Source: Comamonadaceae bacterium
GTDB lineage: Bacteria > Pseudomonadota > Gammaproteobacteria > Burkholderiales > Burkholderiaceae_C
DNA: 64,000 nt
NCBI GenBank assembly: GCA_947448735.1
Contig: CANFOS010000003.1
Location: forward strand, 186,001-250,000
Direction of reading: 5' to 3'
The first letter of the stretch is position 1. Every line of letters begins with the position of its first letter. Position numbers and translations under genes: made by a program. Shown piece after piece: positions 9,068 to 17,690 of this stretch. Under the pieces are notes generated by a model. It did no database searches, had not been told where the DNA came from, and saw nothing but the letters and a program-made list of their open reading frames with translations.

Positions 9068-10525
9068 GTGTCTATTTTAGATGCGCGGCTCTTGGCCGCT
9101 TTGGCGTCCTGGCAAGAACCTCATTTTTGGCATCACGCACCTTCGTTGGGACTCCAAGTTTTGCAATTTTCTGATTCGGTACGGTTTTTAAACGCGATCG
9201 CCGCCAGCCTGCAGCGCCACCCAAAACGGGTCGCTGGCAGCTTGGCCGCCCTGTTGCTGGGCACCGGTGTGACGGCTTTTGGCGTTGTTCCGCTGGCGCC
9301 TGACGCGGCCGATCTGCCTGTGCGCCAGGTGCTCGAATCCGTGCAGCCGCTGCCGCTGCAAGTGCAACTGGATGCGCTGGCTGACCACCGCTTCAAACTG
9401 TTTCGCACCGACATCACCCGCGGCAACGACACAGCGGACACGCTGCTCAAGCGCCTGAACATCACGGACCCCGCAGCAGCGGCCTTTTTGCGCAAAGACG
9501 CCAATGCCAGGCTGGCACTGGTGGGCCGCCCCGGCAAGACCATCACGGCCGAAGCCAGCGACAAGCAAGAATTGACCAAGCTCAGCACCCGCTGGCCGAG
9601 CGACGATGACACCCTGTTCAAGCGGCTGGTTGTTGAGCGCATCGGGCAGTCGTTTGTCTCCCGGATAGAAACCGCCCCCTATGTGGCCAACGCCCGGCTG
9701 GCCAGCGGCAGTATTCAAACCTCTCTTTTTGCCGCCACAGACGAGGCGCGTATACCGGATGCGGTCGCCGTTCAAATCGCTGAGATGTTCTCCAGTGACA
9801 TTGACTTTCGCCGGGCTCTGCGCAAGGGCGACCGCTTCAACGTGGTCTTCGAGGCGCTCGAGGCCGATGGCGAACCACTGCGCACTGGCCGGGTGCTGTC
9901 AGCTGAGTTTGTCAACGCGGGCAAAGCACATCAGGCGATGTGGTTTCAGCCCCCTGGTCAGGACGCAAATGGCGCGGCTTACAAAGGCGGCTATTACTCA
10001 CTGGACGGCAAAAGCTTGCGCCGCGCCTACCTGGGCTCGCCACTGGCGTTCACGCGTATCAGCAGTGGCTTTTCCATGCGTTTTCACCCGATTTTGCAAA
10101 AATGGCGTGCGCATTTGGGCACAGACTTCGCAGCCCCTAGCGGTACACCGGCGCTAACGGTCGGCGACGGTATGGTGTCGTTTGCAGGCAGTCAAAACGG
10201 CTACGGCAATGTGGTGTTTGTCAAGCACCGCAATGGCCATGAGACGGTGTACGCTCACCTGAGCAAAGTCAATGTGCGGGTCGGTCAACGTGTGGCGCAA
10301 GGCGACACCGTTGGTCTGGTCGGCGCCACAGGCTGGGCCACAGGACCCCATTTGCATTTTGAGTTCCGCGTCAATGGCGTTCACCAGGACCCGATGACCA
10401 TTGCCCGCCAGAGCGAAACCGTTCCTGTGCCGTCGGCCGCATTGCCCACCTTCAAACGCTTAGCCGCGGTCGTCAGCACACAATTGCAAGCCGCTGCCAC
10501 CATAGTTCAAACCCGGGCTGAATAA
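9068..10525 (+). CDS. M23 family peptidoglycan DD-metallopeptidase (LytM/MepM-like)
   Basis: 485 residues (or about 454 from TTG 9161). After a cytoplasmic lead there is one N-terminal membrane anchor (GSLAALLLGTGVTAFGVVPL), then a periplasmic region and a C-terminal peptidase M23 domain. Zinc-site residues are intact: HLGTDF (H, D), HETVYAHLS and PHLHFEF (HxH). This implies an active endopeptidase that opens peptide crosslinks for wall growth. The start is uncertain: GTG 9068 gives a longer cytoplasmic tail with a weak ribosome-binding site. The next gene, anmK, recycles anhydro-muramic acid, so the two fit a wall-turnover pair although a repeat separates them. Confidence 0.9.
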   Translation: MSILDARLLAALASWQEPHFWHHAPSLGLQVLQFSDSVRFLNAIAASLQRHPKRVAGSLAALLLGTGVTAFGVVPLAPDAADLPVRQVLESVQPLPLQVQLDALADHRFKLFRTDITRGNDTADTLLKRLNITDPAAAAFLRKDANARLALVGRPGKTITAEASDKQELTKLSTRWPSDDDTLFKRLVVERIGQSFVSRIETAPYVANARLASGSIQTSLFAATDEARIPDAVAVQIAEMFSSDIDFRRALRKGDRFNVVFEALEADGEPLRTGRVLSAEFVNAGKAHQAMWFQPPGQDANGAAYKGGYYSLDGKSLRRAYLGSPLAFTRISSGFSMRFHPILQKWRAHLGTDFAAPSGTPALTVGDGMVSFAGSQNGYGNVVFVKHRNGHETVYAHLSKVNVRVGQRVAQGDTVGLVGATGWATGPHLHFEFRVNGVHQDPMTIARQSETVPVPSAALPTFKRLAAVVSTQLQAAATIVQTRAE

Positions 10526-10549
10526 ACAAGCCTGCCCGTTTGCTTGTTT
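10524..10549 (+). terminator. Possible weak terminator after M23 peptidase gene
   Basis: An 8-bp inverted repeat (aaacaagc / gcttgttt, 10-base loop) begins within the stop codon of the peptidase gene. It lacks a long T run, so efficient termination is uncertain. Confidence 0.35.
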
Positions 10550-10556
10550 GACGCAG

Positions 10557-10618
10557 CGCTCTGCCCCGACGACGGGGCTCATTTTTCTTTGGTAGCGGAC
10601 CGTCGAAAAATTCTCACC
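10557..10618 (+). repeat. Family-B dispersed repeat between peptidase gene and anmK
   Basis: Short G/C hairpin (ctgcccc-gacga-cggggct) followed by tttctttggtagcggaccgtcg. The same order (ctgccccc...gggggct, then a ttccttcggtagcgcgcccgtcgg-like tail) is seen at 26822-26915 inside uvrA. It forms most of the untranslated gap before anmK. Confidence 0.65.
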
Positions 10619-10641
10619 ATGTCCTTCAGGAATATTGAGTC

Positions 10642-11739
10642 ATGAACGATTTGTACATCGGCCTGATGTCGGGTACATCGCTCGATGGTGCAGACGGCGT
10701 GCTGGTTGATTTTTCGGGCGCCAAACTCCGGGTGTTGGCACATGGGACGCAGGCGTTTTCAAACGAATTCCGCGCGGAACTGCTGGCACTCAATACCCCC
10801 TCACATAACGAGCTACATCGCGCCGCGCAGGCCGCCAACCAGCTCGTTGAAGTGTATGCATCCGTCGTCAAGTCGCTGCTTGATCAGACCCGACTCACCG
10901 CCCAAGACATTCAAGCCATAGGCGCACACGGCCAGACTGTGCGGCATCAACCCTCATCGGGCTACACCACACAACTGAACAACCCAGCCCTGCTGGCCGA
11001 GCGCACCAGCATTGACGTGGTGGCTGACTTTCGCAGCCGCGACGTGGCAGCCGGTGGCCAGGGCGCACCGCTGGTACCGGCCTTCCACCAAAGCGTTTTC
11101 GGTCAGGGCGGACAAACCACCCTGGTATTGAACATTGGCGGCATTTCCAATCTCAGCGTTCTGCCGGCAACCGGACAGGTGCTGGGCTTTGACTGCGGCC
11201 CCGGCAACGCCCTGATGGACGCCTGGTGTTTTCAGCACACCGGCCAGCACTTCGACCAGGACGGCCGGTGGGCCGCCAGCGGTCAACGGATTCCCGCATT
11301 GCTTGCCCGTCTGCTGGACGAGCCTTATTTCTCGCTGCAGCCCCCAAAGAGCACGGGGCGAGATTTGTTCAGCGCGGGCTGGCTGGCGCAAAAGCTGCAA
11401 GCTTTTACCAACTACCGGCCCGAAGACGTGCAAAACACATTGGCTGAATTCACCGCAAGGGCTTGTATTGCAAGTACGGGTAGCTATTTAAAGGATAGCG
11501 AAGAACTGATTGTTTGCGGTGGCGGTGCTTTTAACGGCCACCTGATGCAGCGGCTACAAGCCGGTCTGCCGTCTTTGAAGGTTGTCTCTTCCGAAACACA
11601 TGGGTTGCCGCCTTTACAGGTTGAAGCCGCAGCTTTTGCCTGGCTGGCCCGGCAAACCACCTTGCGCATGCCTGGCAACCTGCCCAGCGTGACAGGGGCT
11701 GTCGGGCTGCGCGTGCTGGGCGCATGCTATCCGGCTTGA
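10642..11739 (+). CDS. anmK: Anhydro-N-acetylmuramic acid kinase
   Basis: 365-residue sugar kinase that opens and phosphorylates 1,6-anhydro-MurNAc to MurNAc-6-phosphate in peptidoglycan recycling. The N-terminal ATP site MSGTSLDGADGVL, the GAHGQTVRH segment, the LNIGGISNLS motif and the FDCGPGNALMDAW motif are all present, as is the C-terminal CGGGAFN. A family-A-like stretch at 11461-11500 codes for about 13 residues before the CGGG motif. Downstream is a bidirectional terminator shared with erpA. Confidence 0.96.
   Translation: MNDLYIGLMSGTSLDGADGVLVDFSGAKLRVLAHGTQAFSNEFRAELLALNTPSHNELHRAAQAANQLVEVYASVVKSLLDQTRLTAQDIQAIGAHGQTVRHQPSSGYTTQLNNPALLAERTSIDVVADFRSRDVAAGGQGAPLVPAFHQSVFGQGGQTTLVLNIGGISNLSVLPATGQVLGFDCGPGNALMDAWCFQHTGQHFDQDGRWAASGQRIPALLARLLDEPYFSLQPPKSTGRDLFSAGWLAQKLQAFTNYRPEDVQNTLAEFTARACIASTGSYLKDSEELIVCGGGAFNGHLMQRLQAGLPSLKVVSSETHGLPPLQVEAAAFAWLARQTTLRMPGNLPSVTGAVGLRVLGACYPA
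11461..11500 (+). repeat. Family-A-like fragment in frame within anmK
   Basis: Contains the family hallmark gtagctatttaaaggatagc, coding for a short stretch just before the CGGG motif of AnmK. It is a partial match only. Confidence 0.4.
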
Positions 11740-11754
11740 CGAATAGCGGACAAC

Positions 11755-11782
11755 AAAAAACCGCCTCAGGGGCGGTTTTTTG
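11755..11782. terminator. Bidirectional rho-independent terminator between anmK and erpA
   Basis: Perfect stem aaccgcc / ggcggtt with loop tcagg, A tract on the left and T tract on the right. It can stop transcription from both convergent genes. Confidence 0.9.
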
Positions 11783-11797
11783 TTGGAGGCGAGAACC

Positions 11798-12163
11798 TCA
11801 AGCCGAGAAGCTCGAACCACATCCGCAGGTGCTGGTCGCGTTCGGGTTTTTGATCACAAACTGCGCGCCTTCCAGATCGTCTTTGTAGTCAATCTCGGCG
11901 CCCACCAGGTATTGGTAGCTCATCGCGTCAATCAGCAAGGAGACGCCATTTTTGGTCATGGTGGTGTCGTCGTCATTGGTGATTTCATCAAACGTGAAGC
12001 CATAAGAAAACCCTGAGCATCCGCCGCCTTGGACAAACACGCGCAGTTTGAGGTCCGGGTTGCCTTCTTCAGCAATCAACTCGGCGACCTTGCCAGCCGC
12101 GCTGTCGGTAAAGACAAATGGGTCGGGCATTTGGGTAGGAATAATTTCAGCAACTGCGCTCAT
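11798..12163 (-). CDS. erpA: Iron-sulfur cluster insertion protein ErpA
   Basis: 121-residue A-type Fe-S carrier that hands clusters to target enzymes such as those of isoprenoid synthesis. The three cluster cysteines are C49 (GGGCSGF), C113 and C115 (TCGCGSSF). The N-terminal stretch before the HesB fold ([14 protein letters not shown]) and the length are normal. It lies downstream of a bactofilin gene on the same strand and ends at a terminator shared with anmK. Confidence 0.95.
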   Translation of the reverse strand: MSAVAEIIPTQMPDPFVFTDSAAGKVAELIAEEGNPDLKLRVFVQGGGCSGFSYGFTFDEITNDDDTTMTKNGVSLLIDAMSYQYLVGAEIDYKDDLEGAQFVIKNPNATSTCGCGSSFSA

Positions 12164-12251
12164 AAGGAACTCCTGACTTGAAAATCAATGCATGATGGTA
12201 ACGCAACAAGCCTGACCACAATGCTGACAGGTACTTTGTCGCCTCAGACTG

Positions 12252-12650
12252 CTAGCCGTTGTTGGCGGCCAGCTTCAGAACCGGTTTGTCTTCTGCGTCC
12301 TGACTCATCGGCCTCAACTGTCCAGCGATAAGTGCCCCTTGGTGCATTTCAAGCGCCTTGTAAGACACATCGCCCTCAATATTGGCTTTTGGCTGCAATT
12401 CCAGCAGTTCTGACGCGTGCACCGGCCCCATAACACGGCCATTGATGATCACGTGGTCCGCATAGATCTGCCCCTTGACGGTCGCTGATTCACTGATGAC
12501 CAAAATACTGGCGCCGCCTTCGGCAGCCCGAACATCACCCATGACCTCACCGTCAATACGCAGCCCGTCGGTGAATTTGAGATTGCCTTCAATGCTGCTG
12601 CCTTGGGCAATCAGGCTTTTAATGGAGGGCTGCTTTTTTTTACCGAACAT
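12252..12650 (-). CDS. Bactofilin
   Basis: 132-residue polymer-forming cytoskeletal protein (DUF583 fold). The N-terminus MFGKKKQPSIKSLIAQGSSIEGNL is followed by repeated short beta-helix turns with I/V-x-G-x-V spacing (DGEVMGDV, GQIYADHVIINGRVMG, ANIEGDV), the usual right-handed beta-helix core at about residues 15-110, and a disordered tail. Bactofilins scaffold wall enzymes or chromosome-partition proteins at the membrane. It follows the DUF6776-like gene by 20 bases, suggesting cotranscription; the M23 peptidase gene is within 3 kb, but a functional link is only a guess. Confidence 0.9.
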   Translation of the reverse strand: MFGKKKQPSIKSLIAQGSSIEGNLKFTDGLRIDGEVMGDVRAAEGGASILVISESATVKGQIYADHVIINGRVMGPVHASELLELQPKANIEGDVSYKALEMHQGALIAGQLRPMSQDAEDKPVLKLAANNG

Positions 12651-12670
12651 GACAATCCTAACGACGGGTT

Positions 12671-13378
12671 TTATAGCTTGAAGGTCTGAACAGATCGGGT
12701 AGCAACGCCTTCCACGACTTTCGCGGTGACAGTTTTTACCATGGCTTGGGGCGGAAAATCCAGTACCCCTTCAATCCGCCGGTATTGCTTGAATTGCAAG
12801 TTCTGTGCCCCGCCAGGCAAGGTAGCGGTCCATGGCTTGCCAGCCAGCATGCCGTTGAGGGTGATTTCCATCTTGCCATTGAAGTCCGGGGCGTTTTTAA
12901 CCGGCTGAATCACCAAAACCTGCCATTTGAGCTGCGAAGGCGACAACAACTCGGCATGCAGACCACGAATGGCCACGCCATCTGAGCCGCCCGCGGGCAG
13001 CAGTTTTTCAAAAAATCCCAGGTCGTCACGCAGCAGGCGGTTGTCAGACTCCAGCTGCTTGAGCTGCACCGCCATTTTTTCCTGGGTGGCTTTTTCAGCC
13101 GTCAGCAGGCTGCCCGACGTGTTGGCGATGGTTTGTGCCTTGTCGCGGTCTTGCCTGAGTTGCACCACTTCTTGGCGCAACAGCTTCAATTCTTCCTTGG
13201 CGTTGGTATCCACGCCGGCAATGCCTTTGCCGAATTCAAACGCCCATAAAGCAATGGCTGCTGAAAACCCCAGCATGACAGCGCCCATCATCCAGCGAAC
13301 CGGCCAAGGCAGTGCGCTGCGCACCGACATGCGAGGGGAGCTGATGGTCAGGCGACGACGAAACAGGCGAAATTTCAA
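12671..13378 (-). CDS. DUF6776-like membrane-anchored coiled-coil protein
   Basis: 235 residues from a TTG start. There is a basic N-terminus, one membrane span (about 28-48, WMMGAVMLGFSAAIALWAFEF) and a coiled coil at about 58-120 rich in L, Q, E and R heptads, followed by a C-terminal beta-rich domain. I recognise it as the conserved betaproteobacterial family found before bactofilin and know no biochemical role. The likely topology is a periplasmic coiled coil. ATG 13330 is an alternative start, but it would remove conserved residues before the membrane span. Confidence 0.75.
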   Translation of the reverse strand: MKFRLFRRRLTISSPRMSVRSALPWPVRWMMGAVMLGFSAAIALWAFEFGKGIAGVDTNAKEELKLLRQEVVQLRQDRDKAQTIANTSGSLLTAEKATQEKMAVQLKQLESDNRLLRDDLGFFEKLLPAGGSDGVAIRGLHAELLSPSQLKWQVLVIQPVKNAPDFNGKMEITLNGMLAGKPWTATLPGGAQNLQFKQYRRIEGVLDFPPQAMVKTVTAKVVEGVATRSVQTFKL

Positions 13379-13437
13379 AACGAATGGCTGTGCTGTGGTG
13401 GGTTAGGCATTGTGCACCGTTTGCGTGCAAAGAAAAA

Positions 13438-13474
13438 GAAAAAGCCGCCAGGGGGAAACCAGGCGGCTTTTGGG
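13438..13474 (-). terminator. Rho-independent terminator of rplM-rpsI
   Basis: Perfect 9-bp stem aaagccgcc / ggcggcttt with a 12-base loop. On the minus strand it is followed by a T run. It lies 32 bases past the rpsI stop. Confidence 0.85.
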
Positions 13475-13502
13475 AAGAGCGGCAGAGATGCCGCTTGCGC
13501 CA

Positions 13503-13895
13503 TTAACGTTTGCTGAACTGCTTGCGACGGCGTGCTGAACGGAAACCGACCTTTTTACGTTCGACTTCACGTGCATCACGGGTCACAAAGCCTGCCTGGC
13601 TCAACGCTGGCTTCAAGGCTGCGTCATAGTCAATCAGAGCACGGGTGATACCGTGGCGCACAGCGCCTGCCTGGCCAGACTCACCGCCGCCATGCACGTT
13701 GACCATGATGTCAAACGTTTCGACGTGGTTGGTCAAAAACAGGGGCTGGCGGCAGATCATGATGGACGTCTCACGACCAAAGAACACCTGGATGTCCTTG
13801 TCGTTGACGGTGATCTTGCCAGTGCCTTTTTTCAGAAACACGCGGGCGACGCTGGATTTGCGGCGGCCAGTGCCATTGTTCCATTCACCGATCAT
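13503..13895 (-). CDS. rpsI: 30S ribosomal protein S9
   Basis: 130-residue small-subunit protein. The N-terminal [15 protein letters not shown] and the C-terminal [14 protein letters not shown] tail, whose end reaches the P-site tRNA, identify it clearly. It overlaps the upstream rplM stop by 4 bases, as is standard for this conserved operon, and ends at a strong terminator. Confidence 0.98.
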   Translation of the reverse strand: MIGEWNNGTGRRKSSVARVFLKKGTGKITVNDKDIQVFFGRETSIMICRQPLFLTNHVETFDIMVNVHGGGESGQAGAVRHGITRALIDYDAALKPALSQAGFVTRDAREVERKKVGFRSARRRKQFSKR

Positions 13896-14359
13896 TTGGC
13901 GGCCTCTTTCTGAGCATTAATGGAGATGCCTGGAATGTCCAGAACCTTTGGCTGCTGAGCCGTATGTGGGTGCTCTGCACCGCCATAGACCTTCAGCTTT
14001 TTGATCATGGCGTAGCCCAAAGGCCCTTTTGGCAACATGCCCTTGACCGCTTTTTCAAGCGCGCGGCCAGGGTGCTTGGCCTGCATGTCACGGAAATTGG
14101 TCGCCGTGATGCCGCCTGGGTAACCAGAATGGCGGTAGTAAATCTTGTCGAGCGGCTTGGCGCCGGTCACACGCAGCTGAGCTGCGTTGATGATGACAAT
14201 GAAGTCACCGGTGTCGACGTGAGGCGTGTAAATGGCCTTGTGTTTGCCGCGTAAACGGAGAGCAACTTCGCTGGCTACTCGTCCGAGGACCTTGTCGGTC
14301 GCGTCAATCACAAACCACTCGTGCACCACGTCAGCGGGTTTTGCGCTGAAGGTTTTCAT
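13892..14359 (-). CDS. rplM: 50S ribosomal protein L13
   Basis: 155-residue large-subunit protein. Start ATG 14359 gives the family N-terminus [23 protein letters not shown]; the longer frame back to 14497 has unrelated residues. The signature RHSGYPGG and the [16 protein letters not shown] region are present. A C-terminal extension of about a dozen residues beyond the E. coli form ends INAQKEAAK. It is the first gene of rplM-rpsI, served by the promoter at 14519-14548. Confidence 0.98.
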   Translation of the reverse strand: MKTFSAKPADVVHEWFVIDATDKVLGRVASEVALRLRGKHKAIYTPHVDTGDFIVIINAAQLRVTGAKPLDKIYYRHSGYPGGITATNFRDMQAKHPGRALEKAVKGMLPKGPLGYAMIKKLKVYGGAEHPHTAQQPKVLDIPGISINAQKEAAK

Positions 14360-14518
14360 GAGTTTTCTCTTTAAAAAGAAGGGTTTGGCGGGTTCTTTTC
14401 TACGGTCGGCGTTCCTCTGATGGGAACCTCTTAGGTAGGATTGACTCGGCTTACGGCCATGAAGGCGATACCAAGACTTGCTTCGACGCGGAACCACAAA
14501 TGCGCTGCGAAGCCCTCG

Positions 14519-14548
14519 ATTATATGAAATATCAAGGGCTTAGGTCAA
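14519..14548 (-). promoter_or_regulatory. Sigma-70-type promoter for rplM-rpsI
   Basis: On the minus strand a TTGACC box (14543-14548) and a TATAAT box (14519-14524) are 18 bases apart, leaving a leader of about 150 bases before rplM. The -10 box sits in the loop of an inverted repeat (aagccct / agggctt, 14510-14516 and 14535-14541). Confidence 0.6.
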
Positions 14549-14591
14549 TCTCCTGTGGTCTTTGATGCGGTTTAAAGGTGAAAATAGCCAG

Positions 14592-15581
14592 ATGTTCTCC
14601 TACCGCCACGCCTTTCACGCCGGCAACCATGCCGACGTTCTCAAACACACCACTCTGATCGCCTTGTGCAAATACCTGTGCGGCAAAGATACCGCACTGA
14701 GCGTGATTGACACCCACGCGGGTGCCGGGCTGTATCGGCTCGATGGCGACTACACCGAGACCAGCGGCGAGGCCAAAGATGGTGTTTTCAGGCTGTTTAA
14801 GGCATTCAATCCGCCTTCAGGCCAAGCCATGAAGGCACCGGTAGCTCCTAAAAAAGCAGCAGACAAAACAGCTGCATCCGCCATCACGCCGGAGGACTTC
14901 TGCCCTGCCCTGCAGGATTACGCCGCTGTCCTGCGCGGGCTGAATCCCAAATTTGCTGAAACCGGCGATGCCAGCCAGCTCAAAATCTATCCCGGCTCCC
15001 CCTTTATTACCCAGCAGTTTCTTGAAGGCCGCGACAAGCTCAAGCTGTTCGAATTGCACCCGACTGACTTCAAGTCGCTGTCAGGCAACATTGCGCAACT
15101 CGGTGCGGGCCGGCAGGTCAGTGTGGCCCGTGAAGACGGTTTTGAGTCCCTGAAAACCTTTTTACCACCGCCCTCACGGCGCGCCATGGTTTTTTGTGAC
15201 CCGAGCTACGAAATGAAAAGTGATTACGCCCGGGTCAGCGCCTGCATGGCAGATGCAGTCAAGCGCTTTGCCACCGGCACGTACGTCATCTGGTACCCGG
15301 TCATCCCCCGGCCAGAAGCACATGACTTGCCGCGCAAGCTGAAAACGCTGGCGGTGAAAGCATCGAGACCCTGGTTGAATGCTGTTTTGACTGTCAAGTC
15401 GAGCAAGTTGACCACCGATGATGAAGGCGATGTGGTCCGACCCGGCTTGCCAGCCAGCGGCATGTTTGTCATCAACCCGCCGCACACGCTCAAAGCGCAG
15501 TTGCAGCTGGCGCTGCCGCAGATGGTCACACTGCTGGGACAAGACCGAAATGCCGGTTTTACGCTGGACAGCGGTGGCTAG
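14592..15581 (+). CDS. rlmJ: 23S rRNA (adenine(2030)-N6)-methyltransferase RlmJ
   Basis: 329-residue SAM-dependent methyltransferase modifying A2030 of 23S rRNA. ATG 14592 yields the family start MFSYRHAFHAGNHADVLKH. The SAM-binding VIDTHAGAGLY and the catalytic segment VFCDPSYEMKSDY are present. Two oddities: the expected D-P-P-Y is D203-P-S-Y here, and an Ala/Lys/Pro-rich insertion of about 25 residues (around residues 80-98, bases 14820-14890) is unlike the E. coli protein and includes a family-A-like fragment. Divergent from rplM. Confidence 0.93.
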   Translation: MFSYRHAFHAGNHADVLKHTTLIALCKYLCGKDTALSVIDTHAGAGLYRLDGDYTETSGEAKDGVFRLFKAFNPPSGQAMKAPVAPKKAADKTAASAITPEDFCPALQDYAAVLRGLNPKFAETGDASQLKIYPGSPFITQQFLEGRDKLKLFELHPTDFKSLSGNIAQLGAGRQVSVAREDGFESLKTFLPPPSRRAMVFCDPSYEMKSDYARVSACMADAVKRFATGTYVIWYPVIPRPEAHDLPRKLKTLAVKASRPWLNAVLTVKSSKLTTDDEGDVVRPGLPASGMFVINPPHTLKAQLQLALPQMVTLLGQDRNAGFTLDSGG

Positions 15582-15657
15582 GCAGCGTTAGCGCCTCGCG
15601 GCCGCATTGAACATCGGCTTAAAACAGCGCAGGTTCAGGCGCGCAGTGATGGCAGGT

Positions 15658-16497
15658 TCAAACCAGTTGGAGCCGCTCGCAAATCTCAACCGTGGGCCCG
15701 GCCTGATTCATCGAATAAAAATGAATCCCTGGCGCACCGCCATTGCGCAACTGGTCGCACAGGTCAGTTGTCACGTCCAAGCCAAAACTCTTGATGGACG
15801 CGGTGTCGTCACCAAAGCCCTGCAAACGCAGGCGTATCCAGCGTGGAATTTCTGCACCGCAGGCATCTGAAAAGCGCATCAATTGGGTGGAACTGGTGAT
15901 TGGCATGATGCCCGGCACGACGGGAACATCAATGCCGAGCTTGTAAGCATCGTCAACAAATCGAAAGTAGGCGTCGCTGTTGAAAAAATACTGGGTAATG
16001 GCTGAATTGGCACCGGCCTTGACCTTGGTGACGTAAGCCTTCAGGTCGTCATCGGCCGACCTGGCCTGTGGATGCACCTCAGGGTAAGCGGCCACTTCGA
16101 TGTGAAAGGCATCGCCCGTCTCGGCGCGGATGAAGGCCACCAGGTCACTCGCGTAATGAAACTCACCGCCGGCACCATAGCCGCTGGGCAGGTCGCCACG
16201 CAGCGCCACCAGGCGCTTGACACCCATGGCCTGCAGGGTTTGAAGTTGCGTGCGTACCGTGGCTTTGGTGGCGCCAATGCATGAGAAGTGGCTGGCGGCA
16301 GCGAAGCCTTCGGCCAGAATTTCACTGACGGTGGCAAAAGTGCCCTGTTGCGTCGAACCCCCTGCGCCGAAGGTCACGGAACAGAACTCGGGCTTCAAGG
16401 CGTAAAGCGTCTGCCGCGTCGCGCGCAGCTTTTGAGCACCTTCAGGCGTTTTGGGCGGGAAGAATTCAACACTGACGGGAAGCTTGGTGTGGGTCAT
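15658..16497 (-). CDS. metF: Methylenetetrahydrofolate reductase
   Basis: 279-residue flavoprotein reducing 5,10-methylene-THF to 5-methyl-THF, the methyl donor for methionine synthesis. ATG 16497 gives MTHTKLPVSVEFFPPKTPEG with the family SVEFFPPK; the longer frame to 16530 adds an unlikely extension. Further marks are the TFGAGGST loop, LRGDLPSGYG and the substrate-site QYFFNSDAYFRF segment. It lies downstream of tlyA and ahcY on the same strand, so this is a methyl-cycle unit likely led by the SAH riboswitch. Confidence 0.96.
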   Translation of the reverse strand: MTHTKLPVSVEFFPPKTPEGAQKLRATRQTLYALKPEFCSVTFGAGGSTQQGTFATVSEILAEGFAAASHFSCIGATKATVRTQLQTLQAMGVKRLVALRGDLPSGYGAGGEFHYASDLVAFIRAETGDAFHIEVAAYPEVHPQARSADDDLKAYVTKVKAGANSAITQYFFNSDAYFRFVDDAYKLGIDVPVVPGIMPITSSTQLMRFSDACGAEIPRWIRLRLQGFGDDTASIKSFGLDVTTDLCDQLRNGGAPGIHFYSMNQAGPTVEICERLQLV

Positions 16498-16543
16498 AAA
16501 AAGCTTTTCTTCAATCTCGCGTGGCCGCATTCAGTCACGCTAT

Positions 16544-17542
16544 TTAGTCACGCTGTTTGCGCCGCGCCGGACCGTGCTGGCCGGCGTGGGCTTCTTCAGA
16601 GTCTTCATGCGCAGCATGCAGAGCACGCGTTTCGGCACGCGGTGTGCGTTTGACGGCTTTGCGCGGCGGCGCAGCAGGCAGTGGTTTGTCGTCCAGACCC
16701 ACATCACTGGCTTTTTTGCCGTGAATGAAAAACTCGCGGTTGCCGTCGCCGCCTTCGATGCTGGACGCCATCCAGCCGAGCACGTCAACGCCAAGTTCAG
16801 CACAACAGTCACGCAAACGTTTTTCAACAAACTCAAAATGCACAGCATCACGAACAATGCCGCCCTTGCCGATCTGGCCGGGCTGCAGTTCAAATTGCGG
16901 TTTCACCAGCATCAGCAGATGGCCCTCGGCCTTGAGCAGGCGCACCACGGCAGGCAGCACCAGCGTGAGGGAAATGAAGGACAGGTCGGCCGTCAGAAAA
17001 TCGAAAACGGGGTCTATGCCGGGTTCACTTTCTGCATCACGATCCGCATCTGTGTCGTCGTCAAACGAATAAGAGTGAGCGCAGGCAGTCACCAGGTCAG
17101 CGGCCGTCAATGACCGTGCATTGATGCCTTCCAGGCACACCACCCGGTCATCGTCACGCATGCTGGCGTGCAACTGGCCATGACCCACGTCCACACCCAC
17201 CACCTGCACAGCACCATGCTGGAGCAGGCAATCGGTAAAGCCGCCGGTCGACTGACCCACATCAAGGCAGCGTAAGCCGGTCACATCAAGCCCGGTGGCT
17301 TTCAATGCACCTTCGAGCTTCAAGCCACCACGCGAGATGTATTTGGCCTCGGTGTTGTCGAGCACTTCAACTTCTGCCGCATCAGGTATCTCGTCACCGT
17401 TCTTGGCCACCCGCTTCCATGGCGCAGCGACCTCGGCCTCGTCAACCACAACGCGCCACCGCACACCCGAGCCAATCAGGCGCTGGGCCTGGGAGCGGGT
17501 GGTGGCAAAGCCGTGTTCTACGAGAAAGAGGTCAGCGCGCAT
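16544..17542 (-). CDS. TlyA family rRNA 2'-O-methyltransferase
   Basis: 332 residues. The N-terminal S4 RNA-binding domain (MRADLFLVEHGFATTRSQAQRLI, about 1-60) is followed by an FtsJ-type SAM methyltransferase (LDVGQSTGGFTDCLLQHG near residues 90-110, TADLSFISL). The family methylates 16S/23S rRNA ribose and is often annotated as hemolysin A. ATG 17542 was chosen at the S4 start; the longer frame to 17659 runs through a repeat element. The C-terminus has a charged, low-complexity tail of about 45 residues after the FFIHGKK segment. As a SAM consumer between ahcY and metF, its SAH product would be cleared by the neighbouring enzyme. Confidence 0.9.
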   Translation of the reverse strand: MRADLFLVEHGFATTRSQAQRLIGSGVRWRVVVDEAEVAAPWKRVAKNGDEIPDAAEVEVLDNTEAKYISRGGLKLEGALKATGLDVTGLRCLDVGQSTGGFTDCLLQHGAVQVVGVDVGHGQLHASMRDDDRVVCLEGINARSLTAADLVTACAHSYSFDDDTDADRDAESEPGIDPVFDFLTADLSFISLTLVLPAVVRLLKAEGHLLMLVKPQFELQPGQIGKGGIVRDAVHFEFVEKRLRDCCAELGVDVLGWMASSIEGGDGNREFFIHGKKASDVGLDDKPLPAAPPRKAVKRTPRAETRALHAAHEDSEEAHAGQHGPARRKQRD

Positions 17543-17564
17543 GAATTTCTTTGGAGGTAGCAGG

Positions 17565-17690
17565 CTAAAAGCGTAGCGAGCGCCCGCCAGACAAGGCGCG
17601 GGAGGCTGCGAACCGGAGCGTACTGAAGGTACGTGAGGATTCGCAGACGGTACCCGCAACGCAGTATCACGGGTGCGCAGTAGCTTTTAA
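17565..17690. repeat. Long imperfect palindromic repeat between ahcY and tlyA
   Basis: About 125 bases with inverted ends (ctaaaagcgtagcg against cgcagtagcttttaa) and an internal inverted pair (cgtac-tgaag-gtacg). It covers the ahcY stop codon and leaves about 20 bases before the tlyA start. The internal motif tactgaaggtacgtgagg resembles dispersed repeats I have seen in other Burkholderiales. Folded in RNA it could lower expression of the downstream genes. Confidence 0.65.

Noticed and set aside
14360..14518. Possible L13 leader regulatory RNA before rplM
   Set aside because: The leader is long enough, but I could not match it to a known structure from sequence alone.
17543..17659. Longer N-terminus of the TlyA-family protein
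   Set aside because: The extra codons lie in the palindromic repeat, while the S4 domain starts at ATG 17542.
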